In this document: positions 1 through 6,303 of the stretch, in pieces | How the letters are laid out: each line of letters opens with the position of its first letter | Numbering within the stretch: position 1 is the first letter of the stretch | Origin: Pseudomonadota bacterium | GTDB taxonomy: Bacteria > Myxococcota > Myxococcia > Myxococcales > Anaeromyxobacteraceae | Assembly: GCA_023428085.1 (NCBI GenBank) | Contig: JAEYZK010000466.1 | Span: forward strand, 1 to 13,813 | DNA: 13,813 bases | Direction: 5' to 3' | The notes under the pieces: model-generated | What the model was told of the DNA's origin: nothing | Seen by the model: only the letters and a program-made list of their open reading frames with translations | The model's database searches: none | Program-made: the position numbers and the translations under genes

Positions 1-220
1 CGAGGTAGTTCGGGAGCCGCGGGTGGAAGGTGCAGCACTTCGTGTCCGGGTGGAAGAAGCGGCTGCGGCCGTCGAGCGGCGGGAGCGTCGCGGTGCAGTT
101 CTGCTCGAGCATGGCGCAGGCGGCGCAGGTCGCCTTGCGCTCGGCGGGGACCTCGGCGTCGAGCGGCGCGCCGAGGAGCGAGCGGTACAGCGCGGGGAGG
201 GCGTCGCGGAGCTGGGGCAT
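1..220 (-). CDS. Cysteine-rich conserved hypothetical protein (N-terminal 73 residues; cut by window edge)
   Basis: The reading frame starts at an ATG (complement of 218–220) and runs off the left edge, so only the first 73 residues are seen. They contain CxxC at residues 32–35, a further Cys42, and the pair Cys62–Cys63 inside the string TKCCTFHPRLPNYL. Such a CxxC plus CC pattern resembles small cysteine-cluster proteins proposed to hold a metal (the YkgJ type), but I cannot assign it to a named family. The frame keeps the strong G/C third-position bias of the neighbours, which supports coding on this strand over the opposite-strand open frames. It is divergent from the rhomboid gene, with 92 bp between the two starts. 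No good Shine–Dalgarno is visible before the ATG. The function is unknown. Confidence 0.65.
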   Translation of the reverse strand, partial: MPQLRDALPALYRSLLGAPLDAEVPAERKATCAACAMLEQNCTATLPPLDGRSRFFHPDTKCCTFHPRLPNYL

Positions 221-300
221 CGGAGGGCCGATCTAGCCGATCGCGCGGACGGGCGCAGCAGGGCGGTCCATGGGCAGCGTCCTCGCGGGCGACTCCAAGC

Positions 301-306
301 TATGCT
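301..306 (+). promoter_or_regulatory. Candidate -10 element (TATGCT) of the rhomboid gene
   Basis: TATGCT matches four of six bases of the sigma-70 -10 consensus and ends six bases before the ATG at 313. Transcription would then begin at or next to the start codon, giving a leaderless mRNA. This agrees with the lack of a Shine–Dalgarno before this ATG. No convincing -35 hexamer is found 16–18 bp upstream, so the call is weak. Confidence 0.25.
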
Positions 307-312
307 CCTCGC

Positions 313-1380
313 ATGGACCCACGCTGGATCGCCCTCGCGGCATTCGCGGCGCTGTACGCCGTCTCCGTCCCAATCTGGCGGTGGCTCGTCCGCCGCTGGG
401 GGCTCGCCGGTCCTCACGCACCTCCCCGCGCGGCGCTGAGCGAGCGTGAGTACCTCGCGCGGCGCTCGCTCCGGGCGCTCCTCGCGTTCGACTTCCTGGT
501 CATGGGCCCCGCGGGCCTGCTGGGGTGCGTGGCCTCCGTCGCGGTCGCCCTGACCGTGCCGTTCGAGCCGACGATGATCGCCCTGCTCCTCGTGCCTATC
601 GGCCTCCTCATCTTCATCGTGCCGGTGCCGGTGCTGCGCAGGTCGATCCGGCGCATGGAGCAGCAGCGCCTCGCCGGGCTGGTCGTCGAGGCCGAGCCGG
701 CGCCAAACACCTCCGGGCTGCCCGCGCTGGACGCGCACCTGCGCCACAGGGCCTGGGGGACGCTGGTCACTGCGGGTCTCATCGTCCTCGGCAGCCTCGC
801 GGCGTGGGCCGTCCCGGACGGCCGGCTCGCGGGCCTCCTCCTCAAGGACAACGACGCCGTCCTCGCCGGCCAGGTGTGGCGGCTGCTGACGGTGGCGCTC
901 GTGCACGGCAGCCTGCTGCACCTCGGCTTCAACGTCTTCATCCTGGTGTCGGTGGGGTCGCTCTTCGAGCGGCTCGCCGGGGCCGGGCGCCAGCTCACCG
1001 TGTTCGCGGCCGGGACCGTGGCCGGATCCCTGCTCAGCGTCGCGCTCCTCGACCAGCCGTCGGTGGGGGCCTCGGGCGGCGTGCTCGCCGTCGCGGCCGC
1101 GGTGGTCGCGTTCGGCCATCGCCACCGGACCGTGTTCCCCGAGCCCGCCCGCGCGCGGCTCTTCCGTGCGACCGTCGAGCTCGTCGCGCTCAACCTCGTC
1201 CTGACGTTCGTGCTGCCGATGGTGGACTGGGCCGGCCACCTCGGCGGCCTCCTGTGCGGCGCCGTCCTCGGCTGGTTCTCGAAGCCGACCCGGGACACGC
1301 TGATCGCGGTCGCGCCCTCCGCGGCCCCGCAGGTCGGCCCGCCTCCCCCGCCCCGCGGCGCCGCGTCGCCGGGGCGGTGA
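313..1380 (+). CDS. Rhomboid family intramembrane serine protease
   Basis: This is a 355-residue polytopic membrane protein predicted to cleave transmembrane substrates within the bilayer. The rhomboid signature is intact: HGSLLHLGFN at 198–207 supplies the oxyanion Asn207, GASGG around 252–256 supplies the nucleophile Ser254, and AGHLGG gives the catalytic His309. The core domain (about 148–325) follows an N-terminal extension with about three extra hydrophobic segments (near 6–26, 57–80 and 87–108). It ends in a Pro-rich cytosolic-type tail from about 335. The substrate is unknown. The start at 313 is the first in-frame ATG before a hydrophobic stretch; no clear Shine–Dalgarno precedes it, and a -10-like TATGCT lies six bases upstream. 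It stands alone between a divergent gene and a separately led VOC gene. Confidence 0.92.
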   Translation: MDPRWIALAAFAALYAVSVPIWRWLVRRWGLAGPHAPPRAALSEREYLARRSLRALLAFDFLVMGPAGLLGCVASVAVALTVPFEPTMIALLLVPIGLLIFIVPVPVLRRSIRRMEQQRLAGLVVEAEPAPNTSGLPALDAHLRHRAWGTLVTAGLIVLGSLAAWAVPDGRLAGLLLKDNDAVLAGQVWRLLTVALVHGSLLHLGFNVFILVSVGSLFERLAGAGRQLTVFAAGTVAGSLLSVALLDQPSVGASGGVLAVAAAVVAFGHRHRTVFPEPARARLFRATVELVALNLVLTFVLPMVDWAGHLGGLLCGAVLGWFSKPTRDTLIAVAPSAAPQVGPPPPPRGAASPGR

Positions 1381-1496
1381 AGACCGGTTGGGGCCCTCCG
1401 ATGAGCGCGGCGGCGGAACAGGGTCCAACCCGACGAAACGAACGGGCCCCGGGGTCGCGAACCGTTTACCTACGCCCCGTCGCCGTTCATCGCTGC

Positions 1497-1513
1497 CTCG
1501 CCGGTTCGGCGAG
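1497..1513 (+). repeat. Short perfect hairpin abutting the VOC-gene ribosome-binding site
   Basis: CTCGCCG (1497–1503) and CGGCGAG (1507–1513) form a 7-bp perfect stem with a GTT loop. The stem ends one base before the Shine–Dalgarno AAAGGAGG (1515–1522). It could stabilise the 5' end of the mRNA or act as a small operator. In DNA this GC-rich a 7-bp stem may also be chance. Confidence 0.35.
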
Positions 1514-1530
1514 CAAAGGAGGCTCACGCC

Positions 1531-2004
1531 ATGAACAAGAACACGATCTGCCTCTGGTACACCCGCGACGCCGAGGAGGCCGCGCGCTTCTACGCCCGGA
1601 CCTTCCCCGACAGCAAGGTCGGCGCGGTGTCCCGGGCGCCGTCCGACTTCCCGGGCGGCAAGGCCGGCGACGTGCTGACGGTGGAGTTCACCGTGTGCGG
1701 CGTGCCGTGCCTCGGTCTCAACGGCGGGGACACGTTCAAGCAGAGCGAGGCGTTCTCGTTCATGATCGCCACCGAGGACCAGGCCGAGACCGACCGCTAC
1801 TGGAACGCGATCGTCGGCAACGGCGGCGTCGAGAGCGCGTGCGGCTGGTGCAAGGACCGATGGGGCGTCTCGTGGCAGATCACGCCGCGCGCCCTGACCG
1901 ACGCGCTGGCCAAGGGCGGCGCCGTCGCGAAGCGCGCGTTCGAGGCGATGATGCAGATGGGCAAGATCGACGTCGCGAAGATCGAGAAGGCGGTGCGGGG
2001 GTAG
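1531..2004 (+). CDS. VOC-superfamily protein, PhnB / 3-demethylubiquinone-9 3-methyltransferase-like
   Basis: This 157-residue soluble protein belongs to the vicinal-oxygen-chelate fold. The opening CLWYTRDAEEAARFY with FPDSKV, the central LNGGDTFKQSEAFSFMI and the GWCKDRWGVSWQITP segment near the C-terminus are characteristic of the PhnB-like group often labelled 3-demethylubiquinone-9 3-methyltransferase. That label is historical: members have no methyltransferase fold, and the substrate here cannot be read from sequence. The start is well supported by AAAGGAGG at 1515–1522, eight bases before the ATG. The gene is monocistronic on the plus strand and ends only 11 bp from the stop of the convergent transglycosylase-like gene, so their 3' ends must overlap as transcripts. 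Confidence 0.88.
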   Translation: MNKNTICLWYTRDAEEAARFYARTFPDSKVGAVSRAPSDFPGGKAGDVLTVEFTVCGVPCLGLNGGDTFKQSEAFSFMIATEDQAETDRYWNAIVGNGGVESACGWCKDRWGVSWQITPRALTDALAKGGAVAKRAFEAMMQMGKIDVAKIEKAVRG

Positions 2005-2015
2005 GTCGGCTCGCC

Positions 2016-2729
2016 TCACGGTCCCCGGCGATCGCACGGCAGCTCCCTCACCCCGAGTGGCTGAGCGACCGCCGCGTCGTGGTCGGCCGGCGTGAGCGCT
2101 CCGGAGGTTCGCAGCTGGGCGAGGATCCCGTTCCGGGCCTTCGTGGCGCGGTCGGGGAAGCAGGCGGGGTCGAGCCTCGCCGGAGCGGCGGTGAGCGCCG
2201 CCAGGAGAGCGACTTCGCTCCAGGTGAGGGAGCTAGATGCCCTTCCGAAGTACCTCTCCGAGGCGGCGTCCAGGCCCCGGGCGCCGCGGCCGAACCAGGC
2301 GCCCTCCACCCAGAACCGCGTCATCTGGCCCGCATCCCAGTGTCGGCTCGCCCACACCGTCGCGGCCCAGGACGTCACGGCCCATCTCGTGCGCTGCGTG
2401 CGAGGCTGGCGAGACATCCAGGCCCGAGCCGCGAGCGAGGCCATCTGTTCCCCTGGACGTCGCTTCGTGAGCCACGCGCCATCGTAGGCGACCGCCCAAC
2501 CGTACTTCCACGGCGCGAGGCGCTCCACCGTGGCCGGCAAGCGTTCGCCGCCGGCAAGCCAGAACGCGTTCATCACCGGCGCCGGCAGCGCTCGCGCCGC
2601 CACGGGAGGAGGCTCGTCGATGTGGTGCAGCCCGTAGAGGTAAAGCGCCTCGGCCGCGACGAGCGGCGCTGCTCCGCCGACGAGGACCCCCACCGAGGCG
2701 ATCACGAGGAGGCGCCTGACCACGTTCAC
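2016..2729 (-). CDS. Membrane-anchored GT51 (transglycosylase)-like protein, apparently lacking the catalytic motif
   Basis: The C-terminal half reads like the second half of the peptidoglycan glycosyltransferase family 51 (PBP1A/MtgA type). A stretch resembling the KxxE...YLN...YFGRGAYG region (here WVEGAWFGRGARGLDAA) leads to YFGRASSSLTWSEVALLA, then the LTAAPARLDP and PDRATKARN motifs. An N-terminal hydrophobic helix (VVRRLLVIASVGVLVGG) would anchor it in the inner membrane. The usual first motif with the catalytic Glu (EDxxFxxHxG) and the GGSTITQQ motif are not recognisable, so catalysis is doubtful. I chose the GTG at 2729 because the protein then begins directly with the basic residues and membrane helix. 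The frame also stays open to a GTG at 2810 (264 residues), which would add an Arg-rich leader. It converges with the VOC gene and is divergent from the AlbA_2 gene. Confidence 0.75.
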   Translation of the reverse strand: MNVVRRLLVIASVGVLVGGAAPLVAAEALYLYGLHHIDEPPPVAARALPAPVMNAFWLAGGERLPATVERLAPWKYGWAVAYDGAWLTKRRPGEQMASLAARAWMSRQPRTQRTRWAVTSWAATVWASRHWDAGQMTRFWVEGAWFGRGARGLDAASERYFGRASSSLTWSEVALLAALTAAPARLDPACFPDRATKARNGILAQLRTSGALTPADHDAAVAQPLGVRELPCDRRGP

Positions 2730-2889
2730 GGTGGGAGCGAGATGCACGAACGATGCCGCTCGGCTGCGAGTCGCCGGACGTCGCGCGAAGAGGTGAGGCA
2801 ACGTGCTCACAGCGCTGGCGCGTTTCCTCGGACTGTCCAGCGAGGCTCGAGGTCAGCCGCCGAGTTTCGCGGAGTTTCGTGCGAATTTG

Positions 2890-2918
2890 TTGCCACCCTA
2901 CACCGTGAAGAGTAAGAG
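2890..2918 (+). promoter_or_regulatory. Candidate promoter of the AlbA_2 gene in an AT-rich leader
   Basis: TTGCCA (2890–2895) resembles a -35 box and is followed after 17 bp by TAAGAG (2913–2918), a weak -10. The surrounding 60 bases (2881–2940) are only 28/60 G+C by my count, far below the rest of the window, as expected of a promoter or a recently acquired leader. The -10 match is only three of six, so the exact placement is uncertain. Confidence 0.3.
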
Positions 2919-2946
2919 CAAATATTCGAGAAACTCGGGAGGGCGA

Positions 2947-4719
2947 ATGCCGCGACTCGATGAGGCTTCTGCTGCGCTCGAGGAGATCTTCGGAGGGAAG
3001 ACTCCGCAGGACCTCGAATCCGAGACGCTCGACTTCAAGGAGCAGGCGCGAGGCGACAGCGAGACGCTGAAGACGGTCGCGGATGCCGCGCTCTGCTTCG
3101 CGAACTCCTCCGGTGGCGTCGTCGTTGTGGGCGTCGCGGATCGGGTCGGTGGCCCGCAAGCCCTTCGGGGCACCACGCTCGAGCCGGACACGGTCCGGAA
3201 GAGGGTGTACGAACTCTCGAGACCGCCGCTCACGGTGGATGCCTGGGCCGAGATGGTCCACGGCGTGCGTCTCCTGTTCGTCTTCGTGCCCCAGAGTCCG
3301 GAGATCCACTCCGACCCCCAGGGCCGCGCACCCCGTCGGATCGGCACAGACTGCCGACCGATGGAGCCGAGCGAGCAGATGCGACTTCGTGAGGACCGGC
3401 TGGGGATCGACTGGTCCGCGCGAGAGAGCGAGGTCTCGGTCGCGGACCTCTCCGTTTCCGCCTTGGAGGAGGCTCGCTCGCTCCTTGCGAAATTCGGCGA
3501 CAACCGGCGTCGGCTATCGCGCCTCGACACCGCCGAGCTTCTGCGCGCGCTTGGCGTAGTGAGCATCAACAATCGGCTCCTGAACGCCGGGGCGGTCCTG
3601 TTCGCGGAACCGACGGGAAGCGTGCCGATCGTCTATCAGTTCCAGCCCACACCCGGGGGTGAACCCAAAGCGATCGAACGCTTGACTCAACCGCTGCTGC
3701 TCGCCTTCCAGCGCGCCATGGCCTTGATCCAGGCGCGACAGAACGTGACCCCTCTCAACCTGCCGGGTGGACAGCAGATCCAGATCGAGGACTTCCCAAC
3801 GCTCGCCGTACGCGAGGCGCTTGCGAACGCGGTGATCCACCGCGATTACCACCTCCACGCCACGGTGAATGTCATCCATTCACCGGAGTTCCTGGCCGTG
3901 ACCTCGCCAGGCCCGCTCGTGTCGGGAGTTACCCCCAACAACATCCTCACGCATCCATCGAAGCCCCGGAACCCGTGCTTGATGAATGCGGCTCGCGTTC
4001 TCGGTCTCGCCGAGGAGATCGGACGCGGGGTAGACCGGATGTACCGGGAGATGATCTCCGCGGGTCGTGACATCCCGCACATCGAGTCGTTCCACGACCA
4101 CGTGCGCGTCACGCTCGCGGGCGGCCATGCCAACACCCAGGTTGCCCGTTTCGTCGCGCAGCTTCCTGAGCAGGAGCGCGACGACACAGACGCCATGCTC
4201 GTCCTGTTCCGGTTGTGTTCGGTGAGGACGCTGTCCGCCACCGACATCGCACCGCTGCTGCAGAAGAACCCCATCGAAGCAGAAGCGGCGCTGCGGCGCC
4301 TTGCAAGCGATTCGATCGGCGTTCTAGAACCCACGCGTCAGAGCGCCCGGCGTGCCCACCCGACATACCGGCTCAGGGGCGAGGTGCTGAAAGCGCTCGG
4401 TGCCGCCGTGCCGTACCAGCGAAGGACGGTGGACGAGATCGACCGCAAGGTGATCGCCCACGTGCGTGAGTACGGGAAGGTAACGAATCGCACGGTGCAG
4501 AATCTGCTCGACGTCGGAATCAACCGTGCCCGGGACATCTTGGCCGACATGGTCCAACGACGGCTTCTCCGGAAGACGTCCCCTCACGAGCGCGGACCGG
4601 GCGTGGAGTACGGGCCGGGCTCCAGGTTCCCGACACAGCGGATGCGCAGACCGCCCGAGAAGGGAACCAAGGCAAGCCAGCTCGAACTCGATGAGGGGTC
4701 AGGCAAGCGCCGACGCTAG
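2947..4719 (+). CDS. AlbA_2 (Schlafen-like) / GHKL ATPase domain protein with C-terminal winged helix, COG2865-like
   Basis: This 590-residue protein has the architecture of predicted ATP-dependent regulators that share a domain with Schlafen. An N-terminal AlbA_2 domain (about 22–125) carries ESETLDFKE (24–32) and the FANSSGGVVVVGVAD core (51–65). A GHKL-type ATPase segment follows, with REALANAVIHRDY (289–301; Glu290 and Asn294 fit the N-box), PGPL (321–324) and LAEEIGRGVDRM (354–365). A winged helix near the C-terminus (about 495–547, IDRKVIAHVREYGKVTNRT) should bind nucleic acid. The ATG at 2947 has GGAGGG at 2938–2943, a short spacing; the frame also stays open upstream to 2803, but that part overlaps the AT-rich leader. 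The target is unknown; family members occur as regulators and in mobile or defence-rich regions. Its codon use looks less G/C-biased than the neighbours, and it abuts tRNA-Gly, suggesting acquisition. Confidence 0.88.
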   Translation: MPRLDEASAALEEIFGGKTPQDLESETLDFKEQARGDSETLKTVADAALCFANSSGGVVVVGVADRVGGPQALRGTTLEPDTVRKRVYELSRPPLTVDAWAEMVHGVRLLFVFVPQSPEIHSDPQGRAPRRIGTDCRPMEPSEQMRLREDRLGIDWSARESEVSVADLSVSALEEARSLLAKFGDNRRRLSRLDTAELLRALGVVSINNRLLNAGAVLFAEPTGSVPIVYQFQPTPGGEPKAIERLTQPLLLAFQRAMALIQARQNVTPLNLPGGQQIQIEDFPTLAVREALANAVIHRDYHLHATVNVIHSPEFLAVTSPGPLVSGVTPNNILTHPSKPRNPCLMNAARVLGLAEEIGRGVDRMYREMISAGRDIPHIESFHDHVRVTLAGGHANTQVARFVAQLPEQERDDTDAMLVLFRLCSVRTLSATDIAPLLQKNPIEAEAALRRLASDSIGVLEPTRQSARRAHPTYRLRGEVLKALGAAVPYQRRTVDEIDRKVIAHVREYGKVTNRTVQNLLDVGINRARDILADMVQRRLLRKTSPHERGPGVEYGPGSRFPTQRMRRPPEKGTKASQLELDEGSGKRRR

Positions 4720-4735
4720 CAGTCGAACAGCTGGC

Positions 4736-4790
4736 GGTGCCCGGCCACCAGCCAGGAGGCCCCCCACCGCCGCGAGCTGCACCGGGCACC
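4736..4790 (+). terminator. Structured 3' region of the AlbA_2 gene (terminator-like)
   Basis: GGTGCCCGG (4736–4744) pairs perfectly with CCGGGCACC (4782–4790). A competing stem, GGCGGTG (4733–4739) with CACCGCC (4765–4771), shares the first arm. There is no following T-run, so an intrinsic terminator is only possible, not shown. The rest of 4720–4846 holds no gene that I can support. Confidence 0.3.
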
Positions 4791-4846
4791 CCGAGGCCTC
4801 CCGCTTGCTGACACCTTGCGGGCGGATGTGACTCAAAGAAGAAGAG

Positions 4847-4887
4847 AGGCCGGAACCCGGGCGACCAAGCCTCAGGGATTCCGGCCT
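4847..4887 (-). terminator. Intrinsic terminator downstream of tRNA-Gly
   Basis: AGGCCGGAA (4847–4855) and TTCCGGCCT (4879–4887) form a 9-bp stem, extended by CCC/GGG (4856–4858 with 4875–4877) past one bulged base. Read on the minus strand the hairpin is followed by a pyrimidine-rich run (CTCTTCTTCTTT), as in rho-independent terminators. It begins 7 bp after the tRNA CCA end. Confidence 0.65.
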
Positions 4888-4894
4888 TCGAAAC

Positions 4895-4970
4895 TGGAGC
4901 GGGAAACCGGGTTCGAACCGGCGACCCTCAGCTTGGGAAGCTGATGCTCTACCAACTGAGCTATTCCCGC
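4895..4970 (-). tRNA. tRNA-Gly (anticodon CCC), CCA encoded
   Basis: On the minus strand the 76-nt gene starts at 4970 with the acceptor strand GCGGGAA, which pairs with TTCCCGC (4899–4905). The discriminator base is U, and the terminal CCA is encoded (4895–4897). The D-arm contains AGCTCAGTTGGTAGAGC. The anticodon stem TCAGC/GCTGA closes the loop TTCCCAA, placing CCC at positions 34–36, which reads GGG glycine codons. The T-arm has the invariant GGTTCGAACC. A sigma-70-like promoter lies immediately upstream and a hairpin terminator downstream, so it is an independent unit. Its 3' end faces the AlbA_2 gene. Confidence 0.97.
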
Positions 4971-4982
4971 GTTACCTCCCGT

Positions 4983-5011
4983 TTTCTGCCGCGAAGAGGC
5001 CCTGGAGTCAA
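4983..5011 (-). promoter_or_regulatory. Sigma-70-type promoter of tRNA-Gly
   Basis: On the minus strand a near-consensus -35 TTGACT (complement of 5006–5011) is followed after 17 bp by CAGAAA (complement of 4983–4988) as a weak -10. A start about seven bases later would lie just upstream of the mature tRNA 5' end at 4970. The strong -35 and correct spacing support the call; the -10 is poor. Confidence 0.5.
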
Positions 5012-5062
5012 GGGGTTCGGGGGTACACGGGCGAGCATCGCGGGAACCGATCGGGGCGGTGT

Positions 5063-5755
5063 ATGGACGAGAAGACGCAGCGGATCATCGACGCCCGGCT
5101 CAGGCTGCGGGAGCGGTTCCTCGAGCGGATGAAGGCCACCCCGGCGGCGAGCGACGCGCGGCCGATGGGCTCGGGCCCGCCGAACCGCCACGGGATGCCG
5201 AAGCTGCCGGTGGGCCAGACGGTCACGGAGAAGTGGCCGGTCCTCGACCTCGGCATCGTCCCGCGGATCGATCGCGCGGCCTGGCGGCTCACCGTGGACG
5301 GGGCGGTCGAGCAGCCGCTCTCCCTCGGCTGGGACGAGCTGCTCTCGTTCCCGCAGGTGGAGGACGTCCAGGACTTCCACTGCGTGACGGGCTGGAGCCG
5401 CATGGACGTCCGGTTCGGCGGCGTGCGGCTCGAGACGGTGCTGGCGCTCGCGGCGCCGCGCCCGGACGCGACGCACGTGCTCTTCCACGCGCACGACGGC
5501 TACACGACCAACGTGCCGCTGGAGGAGGCGCTCAAGGAGGACGTGCTGCTCGCCCACACCGCCGACGGCGCGCCGCTGCCGGTGGAGCACGGCGGGCCGT
5601 GCCGGGTGGTGACGCCGGAGCTCTACGCGTGGAAGGGCGCGAAGTGGATCGCGCGCGTCGAGGTCACGACACGGAACGTGAAGGGGTTCTGGGAGAAGAA
5701 CGGCTACTCCGACACGGCGCACCCATGGCGGGACGATCGGTATGCGCGGGAGTGA
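5063..5755 (+). CDS. Sulfite oxidase-like molybdopterin-dependent oxidoreductase (COG2041)
   Basis: This 230-residue protein has the sulfite-oxidase molybdopterin fold. WRLTVDGAVEQPLSLGWDELL begins the domain. DFHCVTGWS carries the conserved cysteine (Cys107) expected to ligate molybdenum. The segment LPVEHGGPCRVVTPELYAWKGAKW is the typical core end, and GFWEKNGYSDTAHPW is the family's usual C-terminus. There is no Tat or Sec signal, so unlike MsrP (YedY) it should be cytoplasmic, and no haem or dimerisation domain is fused. The electron donor and substrate cannot be deduced. No MsrQ-type membrane partner is adjacent. The ATG at 5063 follows the weakly Shine–Dalgarno-like GGGGCGG. The gene is alone on its strand and ends at a REP-like hairpin shared with the convergent zinc-ribbon gene. 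Confidence 0.88.
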   Translation: MDEKTQRIIDARLRLRERFLERMKATPAASDARPMGSGPPNRHGMPKLPVGQTVTEKWPVLDLGIVPRIDRAAWRLTVDGAVEQPLSLGWDELLSFPQVEDVQDFHCVTGWSRMDVRFGGVRLETVLALAAPRPDATHVLFHAHDGYTTNVPLEEALKEDVLLAHTADGAPLPVEHGGPCRVVTPELYAWKGAKWIARVEVTTRNVKGFWEKNGYSDTAHPWRDDRYARE

Positions 5756-5764
5756 GGGCCGTCA

Positions 5765-5796
5765 CCGCTCACCCTTCGACAGGCTCAGGTGAGCGG
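5765..5796. repeat. REP-like hairpin between convergent genes, probable bidirectional terminator
   Basis: CCGCTCACC (5765–5773) pairs perfectly with GGTGAGCGG (5788–5796) around the 14-base loop CTTCGACAGGCTCA. The element lies in the 50-bp gap between two convergent stops. Its loop sequence recurs in the prmC–prfA spacer (9369–9382), so it is a dispersed repeat. The position suggests it ends transcripts from both sides. Confidence 0.75.
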
Positions 5797-5805
5797 CCGC
5801 TCTCC

Positions 5806-6186
5806 CTACTTCCTCTTCGCGAACCGCTTGAAGAACGTGACGATCTGCGCGCTCGCGCCCTTCCAGTCGAGGGTCTCGGCGGGCTCGTCCTCCTCGCCGT
5901 CGATCCAGAGCCCGCCGCACGACTCGCAGGTGTCGTAGTGCTCGCTCTTCTTCTCTCCGCCCTCGACCGCAACGAGGTCGACGTTGCACGCCGGGCACAT
6001 GCCGGCGATCTCGTCGGGGTTCACCACCCCGCCGATCGCGCTCAGCGATGGCAGGTTGGCGTGCAGGAGCGTCTTGTTGAGGTCGGTGACGTCGACCCAG
6101 AGACCTCCGCACTCGACGCAGCGGTGAATGATGCTGTCATCGCGGGTGATCTCCGTGAGCTCAACGGCACACCGGGGGCAATCCAT
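5806..6186 (-). CDS. Double zinc-ribbon protein, zf-TFIIB family
   Basis: This 126-residue protein carries two TFIIB-type zinc ribbons in tandem. The first has Cys3, Cys6 and Cys23-x-x-Cys26 followed by GGLW (27–30). The second has Cys64, Cys67 and Cys87-x-x-Cys90 followed by GGLW (91–94). The repeated CxxC...CxxCGGLW signature is that of COG3809-type zf-TFIIB proteins, whose role is uncharacterised. The C-terminus is basic (FKRFAKRK). The ATG at 6186 has a strong Shine–Dalgarno, AAGGAGG (complement of 6199–6205), but with a long 12-nt spacer, and part of it lies in a small hairpin (6195–6214). It follows hisG on the same strand after a 117-bp gap and may be read through from the hisG transcript. 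Confidence 0.85.
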   Translation of the reverse strand: MDCPRCAVELTEITRDDSIIHRCVECGGLWVDVTDLNKTLLHANLPSLSAIGGVVNPDEIAGMCPACNVDLVAVEGGEKKSEHYDTCESCGGLWIDGEEDEPAETLDWKGASAQIVTFFKRFAKRK

Positions 6187-6194
6187 GACGGATC

Positions 6195-6214
6195 AGGTCC
6201 TCCTTCGGGGACCT
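6195..6214 (-). promoter_or_regulatory. Hairpin overlapping the zf-TFIIB gene ribosome-binding site
   Basis: AGGTCC (6195–6200) and GGACCT (6209–6214) form a 6-bp stem. On the minus strand the loop is CCGAAGGA and the 3' arm begins with the GG of the Shine–Dalgarno AAGGAGG. The ribosome-binding site is therefore partly in the loop and partly in the stem. The stem is short and could be chance. Confidence 0.3.
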
Positions 6215-6303
6215 AACAAGCGATCGATCGGATGAGGGAAGGCAAGCGGACGAGCGCCAGTGACTGAAGTTCCGGGAATAGTAGGCAGATCCCGCCGTAC
6301 GTT

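Noticed and set aside
1381..1530. Spacer checked for an att copy of the tRNA-Gly 3' end that would bound an island
   Set aside because: No stretch resembling the tRNA 3' end (TGGAGCGGGAAACC on the plus strand) is present here or elsewhere to the left in the window.
525..2915. A very long plus-strand open frame crossing the rhomboid, VOC and transglycosylase-like genes
   Set aside because: Its translation is Arg/Pro/Gly-rich low-complexity sequence with no family motifs, as expected from an off-frame reading of GC-rich genes.
2803..2946. N-terminal extension of the AlbA_2 protein from a GTG at 2803
   Set aside because: The extension overlaps the AT-rich leader and candidate promoter, has no domain similarity, and the ATG at 2947 has a Shine–Dalgarno and begins just before the AlbA_2 domain.
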